A stretch of 11,111 nucleotides of DNA from an uncultured Clostridia bacterium (GTDB lineage: Bacteria > Bacillota > Clostridia > TANB77 > CAG-508): assembly GCA_934167435.1 (NCBI GenBank), contig CAKPKZ010000047.1, positions 1 through 11,111 of the forward strand, in the 5' to 3' direction. Numbering within the stretch: position 1 is the first letter of the stretch; each line of letters begins with the position of its first letter. Below, piece after piece: positions 1-6,989 of this stretch. A model generated the notes under the pieces. The model was not told the DNA's origin. It did no database searches and saw only the letters and a list, made by a program, of their open reading frames with translations. The position numbers and the translations under genes are program-made.

Positions 1-124
1 TTTTTCTATATGATTTTTCCGTTGCTTCTTTTAACACCATTTCAACTATACTTTGTGAATATTCTCCTGAATATCCTGAATCTATTATCGGATTTACATT
101 ATATTCTTCTTTTATACATTGTTC
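1..124 (-). other. Open frame after the histidine phosphatase stop, running off the left edge
   Basis: Immediately after the TAA at 125-127 the same frame stays open for 41 codons to the window edge. It begins EQCIKEEYNVNPIIDS and contains SGYSGEYSQSIVEMVLKEA. It does not resemble what normally follows the RHG region of a histidine phosphatase, where an ICSPLxRAxxTA segment is expected. It may be the 3' part of another gene joined by a deletion, or chance. I do not recognise it, and no start codon with a Shine-Dalgarno sequence is visible inside it. Confidence 0.25.
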
Positions 125-250
125 TTACTGGATAATCATTTCTTCTGCTTGTTGTATTCCCTTTTCATTTAATTCTATATCTGCTCTCCCTTGTACTTTC
201 CCTAAAACGTTCCATTCTGTTTGTCCATGTCTAGTTAATAAAATTTCCAT
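125..250 (-). pseudogene. Truncated histidine phosphatase (phosphoglycerate mutase-like) N-terminus
   Basis: The frame begins MEILLTRHGQTEWN and continues through GKVQGRADIELNEKG to a TAA after residue 41. The RHG signature (R7 H8 G9) carries the histidine that is phosphorylated in this family, and QGRxDxxLNEKG is the usual next block. Family members are normally about 180-220 residues, so the second arginine, the acid residue and the second histidine of the active site are all missing. The start can be 250 or the adjacent in-frame ATG at 253, with GGGAG 6-9 bases upstream. Either start overlaps the TGA of the upstream HD gene, which suggests translational coupling before decay. An intact copy would have been a cytosolic phosphomonoesterase. 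I treat it as a broken gene. A sequencing error at the stop is less likely because the following residues also do not fit the family. Confidence 0.8.
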
Positions 251-672
251 CATATTTCACTCCCAGTTAATATTTCTTCAACTAATTTTTCTGCTTTTTT
301 ATAAATATCTGATTTTTTGCCATACCTATTCTTTATATCTTCTAGTCTTTTTACATAACCTACATCATTTCCAAATTTATCAATTTGCATATCAGCTTTA
401 TTTAAAATATCTAAATATAAAGAATTATATTCGCTTACAACTTCTCCATGATAATACACTTCTTGCCAATATTTATAATTGCTTTGTTTTAAAATTTTTC
501 CACCTATAATTCTATGATTTTCATTATTTCCAAATTCATAGCCAATATCATGATTATATCCTAATAAAAATAGTTCTTGTAATTGATTATCATCTAAACT
601 ATATTTTTTCCCTATTTCAACCATTTTTCTAGCAACTGCCATTGAATGATTTAATCTATCTTGATTCATCAT
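250..672 (-). CDS. HD-domain hydrolase, small
   Basis: The 140-aa protein shows the HD superfamily pattern. H9 sits in RLNHSMAVA, the H41-D42 pair in GYNHDIGYEF, H53 in ENHRIIGG, H75 in YHGE, and D94 in NKADMQID. These are the usual metal ligands of HD phosphohydrolases, which act on nucleotides or other phosphate esters in the cytosol. The substrate cannot be told from sequence. The length is normal for the stand-alone single-domain type, so it looks intact although both neighbours are remnants. The start is the first of two adjacent ATGs, with AAGGA 11 bases upstream. Its stop codon overlaps the start of the truncated histidine phosphatase. A second, different HD gene lies at 6082-6648, and the two share little beyond the metal-binding residues. 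Confidence 0.8.
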   Translation of the reverse strand: MMNQDRLNHSMAVARKMVEIGKKYSLDDNQLQELFLLGYNHDIGYEFGNNENHRIIGGKILKQSNYKYWQEVYYHGEVVSEYNSLYLDILNKADMQIDKFGNDVGYVKRLEDIKNRYGKKSDIYKKAEKLVEEILTGSEI

Positions 673-725
673 AATCGTATTTTTCCTTAATATATTTTTT
701 CATCTATCCTTTTTACAAATTTTGT

Positions 726-1160
726 TTATCTTACTGTATTTCTTATAATATCATTATCATTTACTATGTCTGTTAAGCTTTCTATAAGCATTCTTTCCAT
801 CTCATTTACTGCGTCAATTGAATTATAAGCATTATGTGGTGTTATTATTATCTTATCATTTGGTAAATCTAATAACTTCTCACTACATTCCTTTGTAATA
901 GGTTCTTCATAAAATCCGTCCAAAGCGACTGCTTGTATATTATTATTCATAATTGCCTCATATAAATCATCTTTATTGATTAGTTCTTGTCTAGCAGTAT
1001 TTACAATAATCACTTCGCTTTTTGCTAAATCAAAACATTTCTTATTTATTAAGTTCTTTGTTTCTTCTGTATAAGTTGCATTTACTGAAATAATATCTGC
1101 ATTTTTAAATACTTCTTCAAGTGATACCATTTTTGTTAATACATAGTATATCGTAATCTT
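726..1160 (-). pseudogene. C-terminal remnant of a D-2-hydroxyacid dehydrogenase
   Basis: The frame carries the distal NAD-binding half of the D-isomer-specific 2-hydroxyacid dehydrogenase family: SLEEVFKNADIISVNATYTEET, then IIVNTARQELINKDDL (catalytic arginine in NTAR), VALDGFYEEP (the conserved acidic segment), and IIITPHNAYNS with the catalytic histidine. The GxGxxG dinucleotide loop and the whole N-terminal catalytic domain are absent. Intact relatives are about 310-330 residues, and only about 134 remain. The first ATG, at 1130, has no Shine-Dalgarno sequence. The frame is open only to a TAA just above 1160, inside DNA that encodes the start of a nuclease-like protein in another frame. 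I read this as a deletion or recombination scar and expect no activity. Confidence 0.8.
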
Positions 1161-1257
1161 TTACATTAGACATTGGAACACCTACTGTAAATCCTCTTCT
1201 CTCTAGTTCTCCTGCAACAAAATATTCTCCTGCATTTCCTATATTTACACTATTCAT
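1117..1257 (-). pseudogene. N-terminal fragment of a PD-(D/E)XK nuclease-like protein
   Basis: An ATG preceded by AAGGAG at 10-base spacing opens a 46-residue frame, MNSVNIGNAGEYFVAGELER followed by RGFTVGVPMSNVKDYDILCI, which ends at a TGA in 1117-1119. The pattern GEYFVAxELxRRGxxV...DxL is what I recall from the N-terminus of restriction-endonuclease-like (PD-(D/E)XK) proteins of unknown role. In those an E in helix 1 and the later D-x(n)-QVK strand form the metal site. Here the frame ends right after the D strand, so the lysine strand is lost. The last residues run into the D-2-hydroxyacid dehydrogenase remnant in a different frame, placing a junction near 1128-1145. The good ribosome binding site suggests a once-functional gene. 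Confidence 0.6.
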
Positions 1258-1278
1258 AATTATACTCTCCTTATTGTT

Positions 1279-2292
1279 TTATCTTACTATATCATCCCTA
1301 TCTAATTCTTTTAGTTGAGTTTTAGAGTCCCCCTGATTTTTAGGTACTATCAAATCTTTAACTTCAGATATTGTATCTCCAACATAAGTATCTCTATAAA
1401 ATCCATTTAATTTAGCACTTCTACTAATAGATAATTCAAAGCAACTATTTGCCTTATCGAATTCATCATTTTTTACACATTCAATAAAAGATACTAACTT
1501 ATTTTTCTTTACTTTTTTATCAAATTTATTAAAATGTGCTGAATATATTTGAGCCAACATATATCTTGAATCTTTCTTTCTATCTCCACATCTCCTATAT
1601 AAATCTTGTGCATTATTAAATCTAGATAAAAAGGTGGTAATTCTTCTAGTTTTTACATCTTTTTCTATTGTACTTCTTTCAAAGCCATATCTTTGCATAT
1701 CTTCGTTTGACAGTTCTAATAGAAAATCATCTAATAATCTCTCCATACACTGAGGAGCAACTTCACCTAAAACCATTCTAGTTGGTGTGTCTCCGTTATC
1801 TATATCAAAAATATGTGTACACTCGTGTATCAATTCGTATAATTGCCTAATATCATCTCTAATTGGTACATAAACAGTAACTGGCATTTCATTTGGATTA
1901 GTCGTACTTGCTTCTTTGCCATTATAGTCTTCCATTTCCAATACTATATTAGGATTATTACCATTTACTATATTATTAAATTTCTCACATAAACCATCAT
2001 CAATGCTCTCAAAGAATCTTCGTGCAAGTTCAATGGTATCATCTTTTGTAATAGTTGTTTGTACAGGAAAATTATAAACCATATTTCCAGCTTGTTGGTA
2101 TTGTTGATATGGTTGAATTGCATTTTCTATCTCTAGAGTCACATTTCTAGTTGTTCTTTCTACAAACATCTTACATATTTCTAAATCATCAATAGATTCT
2201 ACCAATTCTCGATATCGTGTTTCAGGAGCATTTAATAATTGTTTATTATCTTTTTTACCAAATATTCTTTTGAAAAAAACTACTAGTTTCAA
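1279..2292 (-). CDS. Compact M3-like zinc metallopeptidase (HECTH)
   Basis: This 337-aa protein has a zinc-peptidase motif, ELIHECTHIFD, with H156-E157-C-T-H160. Next comes LGEVAPQCMERLLDDFLLE, where E177 is well placed as the third zinc ligand. The second block resembles the ...EV.S...E.LL... segment of M3 (oligoendopeptidase F/thimet) enzymes, and RYMLAQIYSAHFNKF (243-257) resembles their late helix. M3 enzymes usually have about 560-600 residues, so this would be a short form with a reduced N-terminal half. The start is TTG, with GGGAG 8 bases upstream. There is no clear signal peptide or membrane segment, since the first residues LVVFFKRIFGKK are short and basic, so I expect a cytosolic protein. 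It could also be another gluzincin subfamily. The substrate is unknown. Confidence 0.65.
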   Translation of the reverse strand: MKLVVFFKRIFGKKDNKQLLNAPETRYRELVESIDDLEICKMFVERTTRNVTLEIENAIQPYQQYQQAGNMVYNFPVQTTITKDDTIELARRFFESIDDGLCEKFNNIVNGNNPNIVLEMEDYNGKEASTTNPNEMPVTVYVPIRDDIRQLYELIHECTHIFDIDNGDTPTRMVLGEVAPQCMERLLDDFLLELSNEDMQRYGFERSTIEKDVKTRRITTFLSRFNNAQDLYRRCGDRKKDSRYMLAQIYSAHFNKFDKKVKKNKLVSFIECVKNDEFDKANSCFELSISRSAKLNGFYRDTYVGDTISEVKDLIVPKNQGDSKTQLKELDRDDIVR

Positions 2293-2317
2293 ATCACATT
2301 TCTCCCTTATTATTTGA

Positions 2318-3091
2318 CTATTTTATTCCTATTTTCATTTTGTAAGAAAACAAAGCATTTAAACTTTTTCCTTCAAATATTTCATCTAAAGTATTATCTA
2401 AATTTTCCAATATTTCCATAACAGGTGTATAATTATTCCTAATTGCTTTTTGTATATTACTTTTACTTAATATAAATTTTTTAAATCTTTCCTTATCATA
2501 CTCAAATTCAACATCAAAACATATCTCTCTGCAAAATTCAAATTCATTGCTATTAATAAGATTATTTAAGTGTTGACTTTGTGGGTATATAATTGTATCT
2601 TCTTCTTTTTCAAGATTCATTGTCAATTTACGCAAATTTTTATTTAATTTTTCTAATCTTAAATCAATTACAGGTAACCAATCTGCATCTATTACTGCAA
2701 ATACTCCACCTTTTTTTAATATTCTACCTATTTCAGAAATTGTTGAAGTTGGCTCCATCCAATGAAATGCCTGTGAGCATATTACTATATCTGCAATATT
2801 ACTATCTAGTCTTGTATTATTACCCAAACCTTCTTGAAACTTCAACTGCTCGTTTTCCTTTTCTTTTGCTTTATTTAACATATCTTTTGAAGGCTCAATT
2901 CCAATTACTTTTTCGGCAAAATTAGTACACACTTCAGTAGAATTTCCAGTGCCACAACCTATATCAACAATTAAATCTATATTGCCATTTATGTATTTCT
3001 TTATAATTTCAATTGCTTTTTGTGGTAGTCTTGGTCTCCCTTCATCATATAAGTCTGCAAATCCCAAAAACCTTTCATATCCTTTTTCCAT
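2318..3091 (-). CDS. Class I SAM-dependent methyltransferase
   Basis: The 257-aa protein has the Rossmann-type methyltransferase motifs in order. Motif I is VDIGCGTGNST at 42-52 (SAM-binding glycine loop). The acidic ribose-binding position is E66 in VIGIEPSKDML. Motif IV is ADIVICSQAFHWM at 100-112, and the post-motif is LKKGGVFAVIDADW at 126-138. The N-terminal ADLYDEGRPRLP is the substrate-lid segment commonly seen in the UbiE/tellurite-type group (Methyltransf_11/25 domains). SQAFHW is typical of a family acting on small molecules, and the substrate cannot be read from sequence. The C-terminal 110 residues are helical and poorly conserved. The ATG has AAGGA 9 bases upstream, and the length is normal. 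It lies between an acetyltransferase upstream and the metallopeptidase downstream, with about 25 bp on each side. Confidence 0.88.
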   Translation of the reverse strand: MEKGYERFLGFADLYDEGRPRLPQKAIEIIKKYINGNIDLIVDIGCGTGNSTEVCTNFAEKVIGIEPSKDMLNKAKEKENEQLKFQEGLGNNTRLDSNIADIVICSQAFHWMEPTSTISEIGRILKKGGVFAVIDADWLPVIDLRLEKLNKNLRKLTMNLEKEEDTIIYPQSQHLNNLINSNEFEFCREICFDVEFEYDKERFKKFILSKSNIQKAIRNNYTPVMEILENLDNTLDEIFEGKSLNALFSYKMKIGIK

Positions 3092-3116
3092 TAAAATCAG
3101 TCCTTCCCATTAACAC

Positions 3117-3590
3117 TTAATCCTCAATCATATCTAACATTCTAATATGAAATCCATTTTCTTTATAAAACTTTATTGCACTTTCATTGTAACCAAATAC
3201 AGCTATCATTATCTTCTCACACCCATTAGTTTTTAGATGCTCTTTCATTTTTAGCAGTAATTTTTTTCCTATACCTTTTCCTCTATAATCTTTATCTACA
3301 ACTAGTTCAGTAATTCTTCCTCGTTTTGGTGCTTTAAAATCATATCTAATTGTGTCATCATTGTTTATAATTCCCACTATTAATCCAACTATTTTTTCAT
3401 TATCCTTATATAGTAATATCTTACCATTACATTTTTTTACTTCTTCTAATGTCTTCTCAAAATACTTATCTCTATATCCATCTCCAACTATATTATATCC
3501 TTCTATATCCATATCGGCTAAATATTGTTGTAATTGAACCAATAAATCTTTTATTTCTTCATCATATTTTGAATCATATTCAATAATCAT
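3117..3590 (-). CDS. GNAT-family N-acetyltransferase (first of two)
   Basis: The protein is 157 aa from this start. The core fold is recognisable from ITELVVDKDYRGKGIGKKLL: R-G-K-G-I-G at about 103-108 is the acetyl-CoA pyrophosphate loop (motif A). The C-terminal block is NESAIKFYKENGF, the standard motif B with its late tyrosine. It would transfer an acyl group from CoA to an amine, with an unknown acceptor. A longer reading begins three codons upstream (3599), but AAAGGA then ends only one base before that ATG. From the ATG at 3590 the spacing is about 10 bases and the protein starts MIIEYDSKYDEE, as GNATs usually do, so I prefer 3590. It follows peptidase E with a gap of only a few bases and is probably co-translated with it. 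Confidence 0.88.
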   Translation of the reverse strand: MIIEYDSKYDEEIKDLLVQLQQYLADMDIEGYNIVGDGYRDKYFEKTLEEVKKCNGKILLYKDNEKIVGLIVGIINNDDTIRYDFKAPKRGRITELVVDKDYRGKGIGKKLLLKMKEHLKTNGCEKIMIAVFGYNESAIKFYKENGFHIRMLDMIED

Positions 3591-3604
3591 AAATTTCATT
3601 TCCT

Positions 3605-4153
3605 TTACTCAAATATTTCAATACCATTATCATTAATAAAAATAGCTTGATTATTAGTTAAACAGATTTTGTCGTTTGTTGTAATATCACCATTTGGACT
3701 ACCAAGCTCACAATGAACATCCAATACATTTTTTATAAAACCTAAACCATTTTCATATTTTCCACTAGTACATACACTTCCTGCACTAACTCCAATATAA
3801 ATTCCACCGTTATCTATATACTTGTCTACTATTTTTTTGAAATCGACCTCTGCCATTCTTGATACTAAATGTTTTGTTGAACCACCACACACATATATTG
3901 CATCAAAAGTCTTTAACTTCTCTTCTGACATTGCTCTATGCAAATCACAAATAGTTATGTTTTCATCTTTAATACCACAATTTGTCAAATCATCAAGACA
4001 TCCTGATAATATTCTAATAGCATCAGGATCAATTGCTGCAGTTATTATAAACAATACTTTAGATTCTTCTGCTTTTTTATTTAATAATTCTAAAAATTTT
4101 TTTTCAATATTTTTATTTTCAAAACCTGTACTTGTTAATAGTATTTTTCTCAT
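3605..4153 (-). CDS. Peptidase S51 family (dipeptidase E-like)
   Basis: The protein is 182 aa from this start. The serine-nucleophile elbow is YIGVSAGSVC with S123, matching the GxSAGS of S51 peptidases (dipeptidase E, cyanophycinase). The preceding block FDAIYVCGGSTKHLV corresponds to the family's GGN-T-xxLL strand and oxyanion region, with serine in place of the usual asparagine. LDVHCELG holds a candidate catalytic His at 147. The family cleaves dipeptides after aspartate, but this S51 group includes paralogues of unknown specificity. The length is slightly short compared with roughly 200-230. A longer frame starts at 4171 directly after the preceding stop codon. The strong AGGGGA lies inside that extension, 7 bases before the ATG at 4153, so 4153 is the likely start. 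Confidence 0.82.
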   Translation of the reverse strand: MRKILLTSTGFENKNIEKKFLELLNKKAEESKVLFIITAAIDPDAIRILSGCLDDLTNCGIKDENITICDLHRAMSEEKLKTFDAIYVCGGSTKHLVSRMAEVDFKKIVDKYIDNGGIYIGVSAGSVCTSGKYENGLGFIKNVLDVHCELGSPNGDITTNDKICLTNNQAIFINDNGIEIFE

Positions 4154-4171
4154 TTTGATTCCCCTTTTCAT

Positions 4172-4621
4172 TTATTCTGTTACTTCAAGAGTAATAACAT
4201 TTATATTTGACGTTTTTAATTCTTCCTCTATTTCTGTTTGCATATTTTTAGCATTGGTATAATCAACTTTTCTTAATTCTGCTCTCTTTTTCAATAATTC
4301 ATCTGAAATATGTAGATAAACAATTAAATCACAATCAATTAATACAGTGCCAAATAAAGGCTCTCCTTGTTGTATTTTTAATTTAGTTTTTACAAAATAA
4401 GTCATTTTCTCACCAATTTCTTTTGTCCAAGGTGTTTGACACACATAATCTGATTCTTCTTTAGTTAATAATGGAAATATTATTTTATCCATATCTAACC
4501 CTATCCCAAGATTTTTTATAAGTGTTGACTTTCCTGTGCAGGTTGTTCCAATAACCAATATTCTTTTATCTTTATTATTATTAAAAATATCTTTTAATTC
4601 TTCTATATATTCGTTATTCAT
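4172..4621 (-). CDS. Small P-loop NTPase/kinase-like protein
   Basis: The 149-aa protein has a Walker A loop, VIGTTCTGKSTL (GTTCTGKST at 25-33). A later strand, GTVLIDCDLIVYLHISDELL (91-110), resembles the NMP-kinase core, and the arginine-containing segment KKRAELRKVDY (111-121) looks like a short lid. It resembles the small shikimate/adenylate-kinase-like ATP-binding proteins found stand-alone in Firmicutes, which are assumed to phosphorylate small molecules. The substrate is unknown. The ATG has AGGAG 6 bases upstream and overlaps the last 8 bases of the MmcQ/YjbR gene, so translation is probably coupled. At 149 residues it is short for a kinase (165-190 is usual), yet begins and ends naturally. 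I see no frameshift. Confidence 0.7.
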   Translation of the reverse strand: MNNEYIEELKDIFNNNKDKRILVIGTTCTGKSTLIKNLGIGLDMDKIIFPLLTKEESDYVCQTPWTKEIGEKMTYFVKTKLKIQQGEPLFGTVLIDCDLIVYLHISDELLKKRAELRKVDYTNAKNMQTEIEEELKTSNINVITLEVTE

Positions 4622-4988
4622 TATTTACTCCTAAAATTTCTTTTTGAATTTTCTTTGAAAAACTTTTTACAACAATATCATATGAATGGTCTATCATTTC
4701 CAACAAAACTTTATCATCTATTTTATTTATATAAACTGTGTTAAAATGAGAAGCTTGAATTGGTGGGCAATGATAACCTTTTACAACAATATCTTTATAT
4801 TGTTTCCTATAAAGTTCAGCTAATAAAACATCACATTTTAAAGTAATTTTGTAGTCATTCTCTAATGGATATAATTGTGCAAACAGTTTATTATTTACCT
4901 TAAAACATATTGGTATATCTCCAAATGGATAATCAATATATGCCTTATTTTTGTTTAAGCAATATTTAGTTATATCTTCAATCTGCAT
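4614..4988 (-). CDS. MmcQ/YjbR (CyaY-like fold) family protein
   Basis: The protein is 124 aa from this start. The family blocks are clear: AYIDYPFGDIPICFKVNNKLFAQ near the N-terminus, ITLKCDVLLAELYR in the middle, then VKGYHCPPIQASHFNTVYIN and the closing LEMIDHSYDIVVKSFSKK. In MmcQ/YjbR proteins the K-G-Y-H...W/FNTV segment and the IDxSYxLVxxSL helix are the most conserved parts. The fold is sometimes described as DNA-binding, but the molecular role is not established. A longer frame begins at a GTG at 4997. AAGGTG sits over that GTG and 6 bases before the ATG at 4988, so 4988 is preferred. It is almost contiguous with the AAA kinase gene upstream and overlaps the P-loop gene downstream by 8 bases. 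Confidence 0.88.
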   Translation of the reverse strand: MQIEDITKYCLNKNKAYIDYPFGDIPICFKVNNKLFAQLYPLENDYKITLKCDVLLAELYRKQYKDIVVKGYHCPPIQASHFNTVYINKIDDKVLLEMIDHSYDIVVKSFSKKIQKEILGVNNE

Positions 4989-4993
4989 TCTTA

Positions 4994-5482
4994 TCACCTT
5001 TTCAAATTATATATAACATCTACTTCATCCTTGCTAGGTTCTTCCCATTTTGATTCTAACTTTTTCATTAGTCCCTCATCTAAATAAAAATCAGAGCCAC
5101 CTTTTCCTTCGTCAATCTTTTTATTTCTTTCTGCAATATTTTGTTTCCAAGTTTCATCATCAACGCATACATAATGAAGTTCACACTCTATTCCATTATT
5201 TTTATAGTATTCTCTAATATTCTTTCTATCTTCTCTTGTCCAAAGACCTCTTTCAAAAATAACATTAGCTCCAGCTTGTGCTATTTCTCCAACTTTCTTT
5301 GTTAAATATTTATTTAATCTTTCAGAGAAGATATTATAAAACTCTCCTTGTTCATTGTTAATTAATTCGTAAGTTGCTTCATCTGGAGAAATTATAACAG
5401 CATTAAAAGAATTTTTTATTGATTTTGAATAATAACTTTTACCACTGCATATCTTTCCACACACAATTATCACTTTTCCCAT
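4994..5482 (-). CDS. AAA_33/zeta-toxin-like small-molecule kinase
   Basis: The protein is 162 aa from this start. It begins MGKVIIVCGKICSGKSYYSK, with Walker A GKICSGKS at 9-16. Next come ISPDEATYEL, with an acidic residue (D34) where the phosphate-acceptor base sits in this group, and NVIFERGLWTREDR, with the E-R pair that often follows the Walker B strand. NIAERNKK is a lid arginine region. The C-terminal FYLDEGLMKKLESKWEEP is characteristic of the predicted-kinase/AAA_33 family, related in fold to zeta toxin and chloramphenicol phosphotransferase. Substrates in the family vary and none is implied here. There is no adjacent epsilon-type antitoxin. A longer frame starts at 5500 without a Shine-Dalgarno sequence, while GGAAGG lies 10 bases before 5482, so 5482 is used. 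Confidence 0.78.
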   Translation of the reverse strand: MGKVIIVCGKICSGKSYYSKSIKNSFNAVIISPDEATYELINNEQGEFYNIFSERLNKYLTKKVGEIAQAGANVIFERGLWTREDRKNIREYYKNNGIECELHYVCVDDETWKQNIAERNKKIDEGKGGSDFYLDEGLMKKLESKWEEPSKDEVDVIYNLKR

Positions 5483-5504
5483 TACATCAAAACCTTCCAT
5501 TGTA

Positions 5505-6062
5505 CTATTTTTGAAAATCAGCTTTCGTTATAGAATATATAACTAAATCATCATATCCATCGATTAGTTTATTTACTCTTCTTTCTCTTAAAACACCATC
5601 TTTTTTCATTCCTGCTTTTTCCATTACTCGTCCACTTGCTGGATTAGATGCATGATGTTTTGCCTCTATTAAATGAAAATCACAATCATATAATAGAAAT
5701 TCAATTACTTTCTTTAATACTTCTGTTGCATATCCTTTTCCCCAATATTTTGAGCCAAAAGTATATCCAATTTCGCAATTATTGTTCTTTTTGCTTTTAG
5801 CAATAACCTCTATATTTCCAATTATTTCGTGGTTTTCTTTTAATTCAACAACCCAATTTAAGCCACCATCTTCATATTTACTAATCCATTCATTTATAAT
5901 TTGTTTAGTTTCATCATAATTTTGATGAGGTTTGAATGAAACATATTTATTGGTTTCTAAATCAGAAGCCCAATTATCAAACATTCCTTTATAATCATCT
6001 TCCCTAAATTTTCTTAAAATTAGTCTTTCTGTTTCTAATTCTTTAGTTCCTATATCAATCAC
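5505..6062 (-). CDS. RimJ/RimL-type GNAT acetyltransferase (second of two)
   Basis: The 185-aa protein is typical of the Acetyltransf_3 (RimJ/RimL/MccE-like) group. It has LETERLILRKFREDDYKGMF at the N-terminus, WVVELKENHEIIGNIEV as the central strands, and GYTFGSKYWGKGYATEVL with the acetyl-CoA loop at about 107-112. The closing block is HASNPASGRVMEKAGMKKDG. Known members acetylate N-terminal amines of ribosomal proteins or small amines such as antibiotics, but the acceptor cannot be assigned here. The length is normal and all motifs are present. The start is GTG, with AGGAG about 9 bases upstream. It is not a close duplicate of the acetyltransferase at 3117-3590, because the two align only in the shared core motifs. 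It lies between an HD hydrolase upstream and an AAA kinase downstream, with tight spacing. Confidence 0.9.
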   Translation of the reverse strand: MIDIGTKELETERLILRKFREDDYKGMFDNWASDLETNKYVSFKPHQNYDETKQIINEWISKYEDGGLNWVVELKENHEIIGNIEVIAKSKKNNNCEIGYTFGSKYWGKGYATEVLKKVIEFLLYDCDFHLIEAKHHASNPASGRVMEKAGMKKDGVLRERRVNKLIDGYDDLVIYSITKADFQK

Positions 6063-6081
6063 AATAACTATCTCCTCTCAA

Positions 6082-6648
6082 TTAATATCCTAATACAATT
6101 TCACAAATTTGCTCGTATTTATCTTTGAAAGTTTCTTTTGTTCTATCACTTAAATCGTTATAATCTTTTTCAAATGCATTTTTCATCCATTCTCTTACTT
6201 CATTTAATAATATATGGTTTCTATTATATGCAGAATTAAAAAGCATCGGAATATTATCAAAGTGAGCAATAATATCAGCATCTGCAACACATAAATCCTC
6301 AATATTAGTTGCATTTTTACTACTTCTATGATTATATACACAACTCAACACCCTATCCTTTTTTTCTTTTGGATAATCATATTTATTTAATATTTCTTCA
6401 GCTAATATTTTTCCGTTTATATGATGTTCTTTTCGCTCTCCAACTTTGCAAATCAATGCTATATCATGCAATAAAGCACCTAATTTTACTATTTCAATAT
6501 CAGCTCCATATTGTTCTGCTAATTTTTGACTTTCAATATAGACATATTTTATATGCTCATTCCAAAAATCATAATTATCTTCTGCATTTAATTTATATTC
6601 TTCAATTTTTTCTTTAACTTCATTTTCAATAGCATTTACAATATCCAC
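6082..6648 (-). CDS. HD-domain hydrolase (YfbR/COG1418-like)
   Basis: The protein is 188 aa from this start. The metal-binding HD residues are in order: H32 in FWNEHIKYVY, the H61-D62 pair in GALLHDIALI, a double histidine at 75-76 in KEHHINGKILAEEIL, H107 in CVYNHRSS, and the D123/D125 pair in CVADADIIAHFD. This matches the general HD hydrolase family, which removes phosphates from nucleotides and related compounds. The H-H-I-x-G and DADxxA patterns are typical of the group annotated as HD-superfamily phosphohydrolases. The frame is open from a GTG at 6657, but GAGAG abuts that codon and lies 8 bases before the GTG at 6648, so I prefer 6648. Both candidate starts are GTG. It is longer than and not closely similar to the HD protein at 250-672. 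Confidence 0.83.
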   Translation of the reverse strand: MDIVNAIENEVKEKIEEYKLNAEDNYDFWNEHIKYVYIESQKLAEQYGADIEIVKLGALLHDIALICKVGERKEHHINGKILAEEILNKYDYPKEKKDRVLSCVYNHRSSKNATNIEDLCVADADIIAHFDNIPMLFNSAYNRNHILLNEVREWMKNAFEKDYNDLSDRTKETFKDKYEQICEIVLGY

Positions 6649-6664
6649 GAAAATCACTCTCTTT

Positions 6665-6964
6665 CTATTTTTTTACAGCTAATCCTTTATATGTTTCTAA
6701 TACAATTTCTTTTAATAATTCCTTGTTATCAATATCATCCACCAAGTACATTGTTTTTGCACTTTCATAAGGAATTTGCTCATCCATATTATATTTTTTA
6801 TTCGTATCAACTATTTTAATCAGTAATCTATTATCATAAATTCCACCAAATAAAACATTATTATAGTATAATAAAAACTCTCCCATCATTGATCTAGAGG
6901 TTATATTATCTAATAAATCTAATTGCTCTAATACAAAATCTTTATATTCTTTTGATGTAGCCAT
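6665..6964 (-). CDS. TfoX N-terminal domain protein
   Basis: The 99-aa protein is a stand-alone TfoX_N domain. It shows MATSKEYKDFVLEQL, then SRSMMGEFLLYYNNVLFGGI with the family's R-x-M-x-G-E-x-x-L-Y block, and YDNRLLIKIVD. In proteobacterial TfoX this domain is the N-terminal part of a competence regulator. In Firmicutes the single-domain form has no established role, so I do not call it a competence gene. The length matches the single-domain form and it looks complete. The ATG has AGGA about 11 bases upstream. The next gene starts within a few bases of its end, in line with one transcript. MmcQ/YjbR proteins, one of which is encoded 1.7 kb downstream, have a similar size and are often found in the same kind of neighbourhood. 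Confidence 0.85.
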   Translation of the reverse strand: MATSKEYKDFVLEQLDLLDNITSRSMMGEFLLYYNNVLFGGIYDNRLLIKIVDTNKKYNMDEQIPYESAKTMYLVDDIDNKELLKEIVLETYKGLAVKK

Positions 6965-6989
6965 AATTTAATTGTCCTTTCAATATTAT

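Noticed and set aside
656..703. 15-residue minus-strand frame MKKYIKEKYDYDESR with an AAGG upstream, overlapping the start of the HD gene
   Set aside because: Too short to distinguish from chance, and there is no sign of a leader peptide function such as repeated regulatory codons plus an attenuator hairpin.
2593..2925. 110-codon open frame on the plus strand
   Set aside because: It is the antisense of the methyltransferase gene, has the leucine/tyrosine-rich composition expected of antisense AT-rich DNA, and has no ribosome binding site.
3822..4262. 146-codon open frame on the plus strand
   Set aside because: It lies opposite the peptidase E and P-loop genes, both of which show clear family motifs, and has no plausible product.
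4994..5482. Zeta-type toxin of a toxin-antitoxin pair
   Set aside because: The kinase shares the fold, but its neighbours are an acetyltransferase and an MmcQ/YjbR protein. No small epsilon-like antitoxin is present.
6665..6964. Competence regulator TfoX
   Set aside because: Only the N-terminal domain is present and no competence genes are nearby, so the regulatory role known from proteobacteria is not supported.
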